Source: Pseudomonadota bacterium (lineage in GTDB: Bacteria; Desulfobacterota; Syntrophorhabdia; Syntrophorhabdales; Syntrophorhabdaceae). From it: a DNA stretch of 64,000 nucleotides. A program made the position numbers and the translations under genes. Below, piece after piece: positions 8,584-16,059 of the stretch. Location of the stretch: NCBI GenBank assembly GCA_026388255.1, contig JAPLKC010000043.1, positions 38,888 to 102,887 on the forward strand, in the 5' to 3' direction. Under the pieces are notes generated by a model. It worked only from the letters and a program-made list of their open reading frames with translations, searched no databases and had not been told where the DNA came from. Position 1 is the first letter of the stretch. Each line of letters opens with the position of its first letter.

Positions 8584-9258
8584 ATGATACCCTTAAAAGA
8601 TAATATTCCAACGCGCATCAAACCCATTATAACAACAAGTATTATCTTTGTAAATATATTAATTTTTCTTTGGCAGAGGCTTTCCCTAACCTCTGTTGAA
8701 AGCAATAACATATATAAATATTATGGGCTGGTTCCACATGATTTTTTCATGGCTTTTACAAGCAAATACGAACTGCTTCCTTACAACGTGTTAACTGTTT
8801 TTACATCCATGTTTCTTCACGGGGGATTTATTCACCTTGGCGGGAACATGTTGTATCTGTGGATTTTCGGCAACAACATCGAGGATTCCATGGGACACGG
8901 ACGATTTATTTTCTTTTATATTTGCTCAGGCATTGCCGCAGCTCTTTTTCAGCTTCTGTATGATCCGTCCTCGGCTGTCCCGATGATCGGTGCAAGTGGC
9001 GCTGTATCCGGTATTCTCGGTGCATATCTGTTGCTTTTTCCTCATGCGCGCATAAAAACTCTGATATTCATATTAATATTCATAAAGGTCGTTGAACTTC
9101 CGGCCGTTGTGCTTCTTACCATATGGTTTTTTATACAACTTGTTTTCTCTCAAACAGAAGGTATTGCCTGGTACGCCCATATAGGTGGGTTTATTTTCGG
9201 GCTGATAACGATTAAGATGTTCACATCAAAAAAAGTGACAAAACGGCGTTTCACGTGA
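8584..9258 (+). CDS. Rhomboid-family intramembrane serine protease
   Basis: With the start at ATG 8584 the protein is 224 aa and begins MIPLKDNIPTR, the usual bacterial rhomboid N terminus; ATG 8566 or TTG 8557 would add a few residues. It has about six membrane segments, HGGFIHLGGNMLYLWIFGNNIED in the first loop region, the catalytic Ser138 in GASGAVSG, and His199 in AHIGGFIFG. It should cleave membrane-anchored substrates in the inner membrane. Its stop overlaps the GTG start of the radical SAM gene, and this junction lies inside a parS-like palindrome. Substrate unknown. Confidence 0.92.
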   Translation: MIPLKDNIPTRIKPIITTSIIFVNILIFLWQRLSLTSVESNNIYKYYGLVPHDFFMAFTSKYELLPYNVLTVFTSMFLHGGFIHLGGNMLYLWIFGNNIEDSMGHGRFIFFYICSGIAAALFQLLYDPSSAVPMIGASGAVSGILGAYLLLFPHARIKTLIFILIFIKVVELPAVVLLTIWFFIQLVFSQTEGIAWYAHIGGFIFGLITIKMFTSKKVTKRRFT

Positions 9259-9262
9259 AACG
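9247..9262. promoter_or_regulatory. parS: parS site (ParB-binding centromere), near-consensus
   Basis: CGTTTCACGTGAAACG is a perfect 16-bp palindrome. It matches the ParB/Spo0J consensus TGTTTCACGTGAAACA at the central 14 positions and differs only at the two outermost bases. It spans the last codons of the rhomboid gene and the GTG start of the radical SAM gene. It is about 44 kb from dnaA, in the origin-proximal zone where parS sites usually lie. The matching chromosomal ParB is probably outside the window; the ParB-like gene at 18.4-19.4 kb is atypical. Confidence 0.85.
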
Positions 9263-10598
9263 TTTAAAGGCTCTTCTTATTAATCCGTATATTTATGATT
9301 TTTCAGCATACAGCTACTGGTCAACCCCGCTTGGCTTGTTATATCTTGGCAGTGTTTTAAGAAAAAACGGCATGGAAATAAAACTTATTGATTGTCTCAG
9401 GGTGGAGGAAAATAAAAGAAAAGAGGACGGAAGGGCACCTTTTATAAAGGAAAGGGTTAATAAGCCTCAACCATTGAAAGGCATAAGAAAAAGATTAAAA
9501 AGATACGGCATCTCAAAAGAAGTCTTAATAAAAGAGCTTTCTTCGGTGGAAAGTCCGGACCTGATTCTTATTACTTCGATCATGACATACTGGTATGCCG
9601 GCGCAAAAGAAGTATCCGATGCGACAAGAAACTTATTTCCCGGGGCCAAAATTGTGATTGGCGGTATTTACCCTTCATTGTGTTATGAGCACGCCTTAAA
9701 GGCAATGACAAGCGCTGATCTTATTGTTAAAAATAACGAAATAAACAGCTTTTACGGCTTTATAGAGAAAGAGTTAACTACCGCGCTATCTTATAAGCCC
9801 GATATGTACGATCTTGATAATCTCCCCTATCCGTGTTTTGATTTGTATTACCATATCCCCTTTGTCCCCTTGCTTACGTCTTACGGGTGTACTTACAAAT
9901 GCACATACTGTGCAACACCATATATGCATCCGAATATAGTACGAAGGAAACCGGAAAGCACTGCAGATGAGATTTTATTCTGGCATAACTACGGTTTAAA
10001 TAGTTTCGTAATCTATGACGACAACTTTCTGTTTAATAAAGAGCTGTTTGCAAAACCCTTGCTTAGACATATTATAGAACTTCCCTTTCCCGTTAAAATA
10101 TATAATCCCAATGCCCTGAATGCTGCACTGGTAGATGAAGAATTGGCCTTTCTTCTTCTGGGGGCAGGGTTCAAAGACATAAGGATAGGACTTGAGACGG
10201 TTAATCCTCTTATTCAGAAATCAACCGGTGGAAAAGTGAATCCGAGGACATTTGAAAATGCCTTGAGCTGTCTGATTAAAGCAGGGTTTCCTGCCAGTAC
10301 AATCAGTATCTACATGCTTGCCGGCCTGCCTTTTCAGAAGTGGGAAGATGTGAAAACAACCATAGATTATATTACGGATTTCGGTGTACGGGCACATATT
10401 GCAGAATACACACCGATTCCACACACTTCTATGTTTGACGAATTTAAATCTTTTGCCCGTTACCCTTTGACAGATGATCCGGCGTACCAGAATAATGCCC
10501 TGTTTCCCTTTGCATGGCAGGGATTTACAGAAAATGACCTGATGTTTTTAAAACAATATGCAAGAGAAAAGAACGCCAATGTTGATAAAACGGATTAA
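9255..10598 (+). CDS. B12-binding-type radical SAM protein
   Basis: This 447-aa protein starts at GTG 9255, overlapping the rhomboid stop (GTGA). Residues 1-175 resemble the cobalamin-binding Rossmann domain common to class B radical SAM enzymes (LLINPYIYDFS...GLLYLGSVLR; VIGGIYPS). Residues about 200-400 form the radical SAM barrel with the cluster cysteines C212, C216 and C219 in GCTYKCTYC. Such enzymes methylate or rearrange unactivated carbons; specificity cannot be read here. The translational overlap with a rhomboid protease is the only context clue. A tRNA-Leu follows. Confidence 0.88.
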   Translation: MKRLKALLINPYIYDFSAYSYWSTPLGLLYLGSVLRKNGMEIKLIDCLRVEENKRKEDGRAPFIKERVNKPQPLKGIRKRLKRYGISKEVLIKELSSVESPDLILITSIMTYWYAGAKEVSDATRNLFPGAKIVIGGIYPSLCYEHALKAMTSADLIVKNNEINSFYGFIEKELTTALSYKPDMYDLDNLPYPCFDLYYHIPFVPLLTSYGCTYKCTYCATPYMHPNIVRRKPESTADEILFWHNYGLNSFVIYDDNFLFNKELFAKPLLRHIIELPFPVKIYNPNALNAALVDEELAFLLLGAGFKDIRIGLETVNPLIQKSTGGKVNPRTFENALSCLIKAGFPASTISIYMLAGLPFQKWEDVKTTIDYITDFGVRAHIAEYTPIPHTSMFDEFKSFARYPLTDDPAYQNNALFPFAWQGFTENDLMFLKQYAREKNANVDKTD

Positions 10599-10611
10599 AT
10601 GATGTTAAATT
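10582..10611 (+). promoter_or_regulatory. Candidate promoter for tRNA-Leu
   Basis: TTGATA at 10582-10587, an 18-bp spacer and TAAATT at 10606-10611 lie just before the tRNA. They overlap the end of the radical SAM gene. The match is moderate, but the distance to the tRNA start (about 14 bases) is right. Confidence 0.4.
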
Positions 10612-10624
10612 CTAAATCAAGCAC

Positions 10625-10706
10625 GCGAGAGTGGCGGAATTGGCAGACGCACTGGACTTAGGATCCAGCGGGTTAAACCGTAGGGGTTCAAATCCCCTCT
10701 CTCGCA
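10625..10706 (+). tRNA. tRNA-Leu (anticodon TAG)
   Basis: This is a class II tRNA with a long variable arm. The acceptor is GCGAGAG/CTCTCGC with discriminator A73, the anticodon arm CTGGA-CTTAGGA-TCCAG, the variable stem CGGGTTAAACCG, and the T-arm AGGGG-TTCAAAT-CCCCT. The anticodon TAG (10659-10661) reads CUA leucine codons. CCA is not encoded. Confidence 0.95.
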
Positions 10707-11129
10707 AATAATAAAATCTTAAAGTTGTTTTTCATGCTGACAAAATTTTCTAAACTTTAAAAATATTTTTGCTTATTTTTAAGAAATTTTTGCACCTTCA
10801 AATTTCATCGCTGTTGAAAAAATACGGCATTATCCATATAAAACCATATCCACCCTTCATAATTTGCGCTACAGCCCATTTTTAGCAAATAAAGGTTGGT
10901 GACCGGTTTAAAATTTCAAGACATTGTGGACATGGACCCAAAGCGAGCAGAATGGATGTTTTTTGCCGGAACGACAAAAAGACTTATTCATCTTATTGGT
11001 GTAACCAACCATGAAACGTTTTTTGATCCATGATAAAAAAGCGATTAGGGATTCACGTACCAGTTATTTTTTTAGTGCAAACAGGATTGTATTTTTTCGT
11101 ACATTCCTTTATGCTAATAGCGGTTTCAA
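10707..11129. other. AT-rich intergenic region after tRNA-Leu
   Basis: About 420 bases between tRNA-Leu and mtgA. The left half is AT-rich and shows no gene. The right half holds one short plausible frame (10899-11033, listed separately). The mtgA promoter should lie in the last 100 bases, but no strong promoter was recognised. Confidence 0.4.
10899..11033 (+). CDS. Possible small ORF, 44 aa, function unknown
   Basis: A GTG-initiated frame of 44 codons encodes a well-mixed sequence (core MDPKRAEWMFFAGTTKR, then LIHLIGVTNHETFFDP) that looks more protein-like than its AT-rich surroundings. There is no good ribosome site and no recognised family. Next to a tRNA gene, it could be a fragment left by a lost insertion, a small gene, or chance. 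I cannot separate these. Confidence 0.25.
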   Translation: MTGLKFQDIVDMDPKRAEWMFFAGTTKRLIHLIGVTNHETFFDP

Positions 11130-11924
11130 ATGAAAGGGCGGAAAAAAAGTTTTTCAAAGATAATAAAGGTTGTTTTTCTTATCGTCGTTTTTGCTTTCAT
11201 TACCGGCGCAGGCTATTATTTTGTCTTCCCCGATATATCAAGGATGAAAAAGGAGAACCCGGGTAAGACATCTTTTATGGAGTACCGTGAAAAAGAATGG
11301 GAAAACAAAGGTAAAAAACTGAAGATTCGGAAAAAATGGGTTTCCCTGTCCAATATATCTCCCTACCTTATCAAGGCAGTAATTATTGCAGAAGATGACA
11401 AATTCTGGTCACATCATGGGTTTGATGTAGAGGCTATTCAGAAGGCGCTTGAAAAGAATATTGAGAGGGGGGCATTTAAAGTTGGTGGAAGCACCATTAG
11501 TCAGCAGCTTTCGAAAAACCTCTACCTTACCCCGGCAAGGAACCCCATGCGGAAGTTGAAAGAGGCGGTCCTGACCTGGAGAATAGAGAGGACGCTCTCT
11601 AAGAGGAGAATCCTTGAACTTTACCTCAACGTGGCAGAATGGGGCGAAGGCATATTCGGGGTTGAAGCAGCATCGCTCCATTATTATGGTAAGCCTGCAT
11701 CAGCCTTGAGCCCGGAAGAAGCTGCCAGACTTGCCGTTGTACTCCCAAACCCGAGGAAACTCCGTGTTGACGGGGAGTCGCGCTATGTTGAAAGGCGTGC
11801 AAAAATCATCTACGACATTATGGTAAAACGGGGCATAGTTATACCTGAATACGAAGATGTAATGCAAAATCTCTCTGAAGAAAAATCCATAAATAATATT
11901 CCCGCTGTAAACGGTAAGCCATGA
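11130..11924 (+). CDS. mtgA: Monofunctional peptidoglycan glycosyltransferase MtgA
   Basis: The 264-aa protein has a basic N terminus, one membrane anchor (about residues 10-34) and a GT51 domain. The catalytic Glu88 is in AEDDKFWSHHGFD, followed by GGSTISQQLSKNLYL, RKLKEAVLTWRIERTLSKRRILELYLN and the GIFGVEAASLHYYGKPA segment. It polymerises lipid II into glycan strands on the periplasmic face. No transpeptidase domain follows, and length fits MtgA. There is no clear Shine-Dalgarno before the ATG. An ABC-F gene follows 22 bp downstream. Confidence 0.93.
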   Translation: MKGRKKSFSKIIKVVFLIVVFAFITGAGYYFVFPDISRMKKENPGKTSFMEYREKEWENKGKKLKIRKKWVSLSNISPYLIKAVIIAEDDKFWSHHGFDVEAIQKALEKNIERGAFKVGGSTISQQLSKNLYLTPARNPMRKLKEAVLTWRIERTLSKRRILELYLNVAEWGEGIFGVEAASLHYYGKPASALSPEEAARLAVVLPNPRKLRVDGESRYVERRAKIIYDIMVKRGIVIPEYEDVMQNLSEEKSINNIPAVNGKP

Positions 11925-11946
11925 ACTGTGGACAGGTTTTATTATA

Positions 11947-13815
11947 ATGCTTATAGTTACAGGCCTTTCAAAAACATACGGCAGACAGGTTCTCTTTGAC
12001 AATGTCTCCTTTTCGGTAAATCCTGGCGAACGTATCGGCCTCACCGGGAGAAATGGTTCGGGCAAGACAACGCTCTTCAGGCTCATACTTGGCGAGGAAG
12101 AACCTGATTCGGGCGATGTCGGTATCCCTAACGGATATACAATCCAATATCTCTCCCAACATATCAATTTTACTAAAAGCTCTGTCCTGGAAGAGGCTTG
12201 CCTGGCGTTGAAGGTTGCCGAGGATGGCAGGGATGAGGCCTACAGGGTAAAATCCATTCTCTCCGGCCTTGGTTTTTCTCCGGGCGAATTTCACCGGAAC
12301 CCATATCATTTATCGGGCGGTTTCCAGGTACGCCTGAATCTTGCAAAGATATTGGCCTCGGGGCCGAACCTCCTGCTTCTTGACGAACCCACAAACTACC
12401 TCGACATTGTGTCGGTGAGGTGGCTCATACAATTTTTGCGGATATGGAAAAATGAGCTAATCCTTATTACACATGACCGTGCGTTTATGAATAGCGTGAC
12501 TACCCACACAATGGGCATTCACAGGCAAAACATCCGCAAGATTGCAGGTTCAACGGAAAAACTATATCAGCAGATACTCCAGGATGAAGAGGTTTACGAA
12601 AAGACCCGGGTAAATGATGAGAGAAAGATAAAAGATGTTGAGCTTTTTGTTAACCGGTTCAGGGCTCAGGCATCGAGGGCAAAGGCTGTCCAGTCAAAGG
12701 TAAGGATGCTTGAGAAAAGGGAAAAGCGTGAGAAATTGACAGAACTTCCTGAACTTGATTTTACCTTTAACTCGGCGCCATTCCCCGGAAAATGGCTTGT
12801 AGAGGCTGATAATGTATCATTTTTCTTTTCAGAAGATGTTCCTCCTCTGATTCATGCCTTTCGGGTTGCCATTAAAAAAAATGACCGTATCGCTATTATC
12901 GGTAAGAATGGAAAGGGTAAGACAACCCTGCTAAACCTGCTTGCGGGTGAGTTTCAACCTAAGCAAGGCGAAATCAGATACAACCAGAATCTGAAACTTG
13001 CCTATTTCGGACAGACTAACGTCGCGAGGCTTGATCCGGACAAAACAGTACTCGAAGAAGTGCTCAACGCCCACCCGGCCCACAGCCTTGGTTCTGCAAG
13101 GGGCATCTGCGGGTCAATGATGTTCGACGGCGACAACGCGTTGAAAAAAGTTGCTGTTCTGTCCGGCGGCGAAAAGAGCAGGGTGTTGATAGGAAAGCTT
13201 CTTGTAAGTCCCGCAAACCTGATTCTACTTGACGAGCCTGACAACCACCTTGACACCGAGTCAATAGACTCTCTCATAGAAGCAATCGACACATTTACAG
13301 GGGCTGTCCTCTTTGTAACTCACAGCGAAATGATACTCAGGGCAATCGCGACAAAGTTAATTGTCTTTGACAATGGGAAAATAAGTATCTTCGAAGGCAC
13401 ATACGACGATTTTCTCGAAAGGATCGGCTGGGAAGACGAAAAAACGATCACAAAGGCGAATAATGGAAAGACGATAGAATCTCAGAATAAAGGGGCAAGC
13501 AGGAAGGACTTGCGGCGGGTGCGTGCCCGTTTGATCGAAAGCCGCTCAAAAGTATTAGGGCCACTCCAGCAAGAGATTGAAATACTTGAAAAGGCTATAA
13601 CAAAACTGGAAAACCGGATAGAAGACGACAACCAAACCCTTATCCGTGCGTCTAACGTGGGTGACGGAAAGACAATCACATCACTTTCGATCTCTATTCA
13701 CAACTCAAAGATAGAGATAGAACGGCTTTTTGATGATTTGGACAGGCTTACCGGTGAACATCACAGAAAATCAATGGAATTTGAGGAACAATTTAACGAA
13801 TTGAACGGAACGTAG
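11947..13815 (+). CDS. ABC-F family ATPase (Uup-like)
   Basis: This 622-aa protein has two ABC domains and no membrane segments. The first has Walker A GRNGSGKT (34-41), signature LSGGFQVRLNLAKIL and Walker B LLLLDEPTNYLD. The second has GKNGKGKT, LSGGEKSRVLIGKLL and LILLDEPDNHLD. The interdomain linker is charged, and the last about 90 residues look like the coiled-coil C-terminal extension of Uup-type proteins. ABC-F proteins act on the ribosome or on branched DNA. The Asp in DEPDNHLD, where most family members have Thr, is a mild oddity. Confidence 0.92.
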   Translation: MLIVTGLSKTYGRQVLFDNVSFSVNPGERIGLTGRNGSGKTTLFRLILGEEEPDSGDVGIPNGYTIQYLSQHINFTKSSVLEEACLALKVAEDGRDEAYRVKSILSGLGFSPGEFHRNPYHLSGGFQVRLNLAKILASGPNLLLLDEPTNYLDIVSVRWLIQFLRIWKNELILITHDRAFMNSVTTHTMGIHRQNIRKIAGSTEKLYQQILQDEEVYEKTRVNDERKIKDVELFVNRFRAQASRAKAVQSKVRMLEKREKREKLTELPELDFTFNSAPFPGKWLVEADNVSFFFSEDVPPLIHAFRVAIKKNDRIAIIGKNGKGKTTLLNLLAGEFQPKQGEIRYNQNLKLAYFGQTNVARLDPDKTVLEEVLNAHPAHSLGSARGICGSMMFDGDNALKKVAVLSGGEKSRVLIGKLLVSPANLILLDEPDNHLDTESIDSLIEAIDTFTGAVLFVTHSEMILRAIATKLIVFDNGKISIFEGTYDDFLERIGWEDEKTITKANNGKTIESQNKGASRKDLRRVRARLIESRSKVLGPLQQEIEILEKAITKLENRIEDDNQTLIRASNVGDGKTITSLSISIHNSKIEIERLFDDLDRLTGEHHRKSMEFEEQFNELNGT

Positions 13816-13850
13816 CGCCCTGGTAAAGACATGAAAAGCATGGAACTGCC

Positions 13851-14084
13851 TTATGGTAAAAGTTCTCGTATCTCGCTTATGCGGATGGTTGATTCGAGAG
13901 CATCTATGATCGCGTCCTTCTGCTCAGGAAGGAAGCGCAGGCAGACTCCGCAGTCAGAGCTTATGCTTCGCGGTACCGGAATGAGCTTGTGAGGTATGCC
14001 TGCTTTTTTGAGTATCTTCTCTGCCTTCATCGCGTGGCTTACCGAGTCGAATAAGGCCACGCAATAGTTTCTATCATCTTTCAT
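13851..14084 (-). CDS. DUF3343 putative Se/S carrier-like protein
   Basis: This 77-aa protein resembles DUF3343. An N-terminal FDSVSHAMKAEKILKKAGI helix region is followed by PVPRSISSDCGVCLRF with a CGVC pair (C45, C48) that could carry a per-thiol or per-selenide. It overlaps the stop of yedF by 4 bp. In many anaerobes DUF3343 and YedF proteins are neighbours of selenium-metabolism genes, which supports a role in Se or S trafficking. Confidence 0.85.
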   Translation of the reverse strand: MKDDRNYCVALFDSVSHAMKAEKILKKAGIPHKLIPVPRSISSDCGVCLRFLPEQKDAIIDALESTIRISEIRELLP

Positions 14085-14698
14085 GGCTTGATGATCCTTC
14101 CCGCCGTTGAAAGAGCCCCTGCAATGTCATACATATTTGATATGCTCCCTGCACCGATTTTATTGGTCAGATTAAAAAAGTTTGCGCAGGCGCCGCATAT
14201 CAGGAGCTTCACGCCCTTTTCCTGAAGCGCTAACAGGTCATCAATAACATCAGAGTCGGAAGCTGTAAACTTTACGCCGGTATTATAAAAAATCATGATA
14301 TCCGGCCCATAATCCAGATCAACAGCAGTGTGTATGAAGGCCTTCATGAGGACAGCGCCCAGATCATCGTTTCCATGTCCCATGACGTTTGATGAAATGA
14401 CAAACACCGTAGGCCCATGCGCAGAAGTCGGCGTATCTTCGGGGCGCCGGCACACCGACGGCGCATCTCCTCCAGCCTGTCTATTCTGTTGTTTCTTAAT
14501 GTGTATCCTGAAAATACCGCCGGGTTCCTCCGTCATGTCAACTGCACAGCCTGAACTTGCGGCAAGGCGATTCACGTTTTCTCTTGCAGTCTCGTTATCT
14601 ACAATAACAGTCACTTCATCGTGCAAATTCAAAGCCTTCTTTGCGAGAACAACCGGTTCAGGGCATGCAAGCCCCTTTGCATCAATTAATTCCGACAT
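14081..14698 (-). CDS. yedF: Selenium metabolism protein YedF (TusA-DsrE fusion)
   Basis: The 205-aa protein has an N-terminal TusA-like domain (about residues 1-72) with the CPEP motif, C12 being the sulfur/selenium-carrying cysteine. The C-terminal DsrE/DsrF-like domain (about 95-205) ends in an ICGACANFF loop with two cysteines. A strong TCCTCC-complement ribosome site precedes the start. It probably shuttles activated sulfur or selenium together with the DUF3343 protein encoded by the overlapping next gene. No selD or selenocysteine machinery is present in this window. Confidence 0.88.
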   Translation of the reverse strand: MSELIDAKGLACPEPVVLAKKALNLHDEVTVIVDNETARENVNRLAASSGCAVDMTEEPGGIFRIHIKKQQNRQAGGDAPSVCRRPEDTPTSAHGPTVFVISSNVMGHGNDDLGAVLMKAFIHTAVDLDYGPDIMIFYNTGVKFTASDSDVIDDLLALQEKGVKLLICGACANFFNLTNKIGAGSISNMYDIAGALSTAGRIIKP

Positions 14699-14765
14699 GT
14701 TTTCCTCCTTATTGCTGCAAGGGTTGAGAGTATTGTACCGGCGATTTCTTCTGATTTATTCATTC

Positions 14766-16055
14766 TCAAAAGAGGTTCATTTGTTTATGTGCCCTGTCCT
14801 TTGCCAGTTCATACCTTAAAGGTTTGTTTCTTTTAACAATCAAGCCATTATCTATTGCCTGTTTTAACCAGACCTTCATCCGGGTCTCTGTTATATTGAA
14901 TTTTTCATGGAGCCCTTCTGATTCCAGGGGTCCATTGGCCAGCATTAGTTCAAGCTTCAAACAGAAAACATCATACAATGATTTATCCTGCCATTCTTTG
15001 CTTGCTGTCTTGTCTCCCTTCATGTCGTCAGAGAGAAGGTCTTCCTCCGTCCCTGAGTGATATATTGTTTGCTGTTCAGTCACGCTTTGCCCGATATTTT
15101 GTTCAGCCAACCCCTTGTCAATGTTCTTCGGTTTTAATATTGCATTCAAATTACTTTCGAATATTTCTTTCGGTAACCATTTGCCGCCACGCTGAACTAT
15201 TAAAGAGTTGCCGGAATATTTGCCGGTGCTCCACTTAACCCAGACAGGCGCCCACCCCTTTCTCAAATTCTCCAGAGCCCCATTCCATGTTCCGCCTGTT
15301 GTTCCCGAATGAACGACAATTGTTGCGTCGGAAATGCAATAGATATACTTGTTGCGGGCCATTGCGTTTCCTGCATTAAACCCTGCCTCCGGGTAAAATG
15401 GTGAGATAAGGACGAGATTCTGTTGTTTCAGTGCAGCTCTGTATTTCTGTGAGAATACCGCTTTAAAAAGGTTGTCGGCCAGAACTCCGATAACTGTTCC
15501 ATCCCTTTCAAGAGCAGAAAGCATGGCAGCCTCGTCAATACCACGGGCTCCGCCGGACACGACCGATCTTTCCGAATCAACCAGTTTTTTTCCGAGGGTG
15601 CGGGCAAAGTCCAGATCCTCATTGTCGGCATCTCTCGATCCTACAACGCCAATGCAGCTTGAATTTAATAACCTTTTATTCCCGCATCCGAACAAAACCG
15701 GGGGAGAATGATTTTTAAGTCGCTCTTTCAAGAGTCCGGGATATTCACTATCTGAACGCACTAAAACCCAGATTCCAACCCGCTGCCATTTTTCAACAGC
15801 AAGAGCGAGGGCTGTTCCCCGATTCAACAAATATTGAATTCTTTCTATAGAACATTTTTCATTCTTCCAGCCATAGAAAAGTTCCACGGGGTCACCTGTC
15901 AATAAATCTCCTATTTGCAAGCCCTTATCGTTAAACCAACCGGAAAGGATGTTCCACTCACTGATGTTGAGCGGCTCAGGGTCTCCTTTTCCCGGTTTAC
16001 TTATATGTGTTGTTAAAAGAAGAACTACCTGTGTATTGCTCGATATTTTCGTCAT
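14766..16055 (-). CDS. DprA/Smf-like Rossmann protein, partner of the RecQ-PRTase helicase
   Basis: This 429-aa protein has an unfamiliar N-terminal part (about 1-125) and a DprA/LOG-type Rossmann domain (about 130-300). The latter holds GVVGSRDAD (137-144), VSGGARGID (166-174) and a late ATIVVHSGTTGGTWNGA segment. A linker and a C-terminal winged-helix-like region (about 355-415; LANGPLESEGLHEKFNI) follow. DprA proteins load RecA on single strands or, in defence modules, act as immunity or sensor partners. It starts 4 bp after the RecQ gene, so the two are co-translated. It is not standard DprA, being longer and unaccompanied by topA or competence genes. Confidence 0.82.
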   Translation of the reverse strand: MTKISSNTQVVLLLTTHISKPGKGDPEPLNISEWNILSGWFNDKGLQIGDLLTGDPVELFYGWKNEKCSIERIQYLLNRGTALALAVEKWQRVGIWVLVRSDSEYPGLLKERLKNHSPPVLFGCGNKRLLNSSCIGVVGSRDADNEDLDFARTLGKKLVDSERSVVSGGARGIDEAAMLSALERDGTVIGVLADNLFKAVFSQKYRAALKQQNLVLISPFYPEAGFNAGNAMARNKYIYCISDATIVVHSGTTGGTWNGALENLRKGWAPVWVKWSTGKYSGNSLIVQRGGKWLPKEIFESNLNAILKPKNIDKGLAEQNIGQSVTEQQTIYHSGTEEDLLSDDMKGDKTASKEWQDKSLYDVFCLKLELMLANGPLESEGLHEKFNITETRMKVWLKQAIDNGLIVKRNKPLRYELAKDRAHKQMNLF

Positions 16056-16059
16056 TCCC

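Noticed and set aside
11030..11266. 78-codon plus-strand frame starting at the end of the 44-aa ORF
   Set aside because: It runs out of frame into mtgA, which has a clear signal anchor and GT51 motifs.
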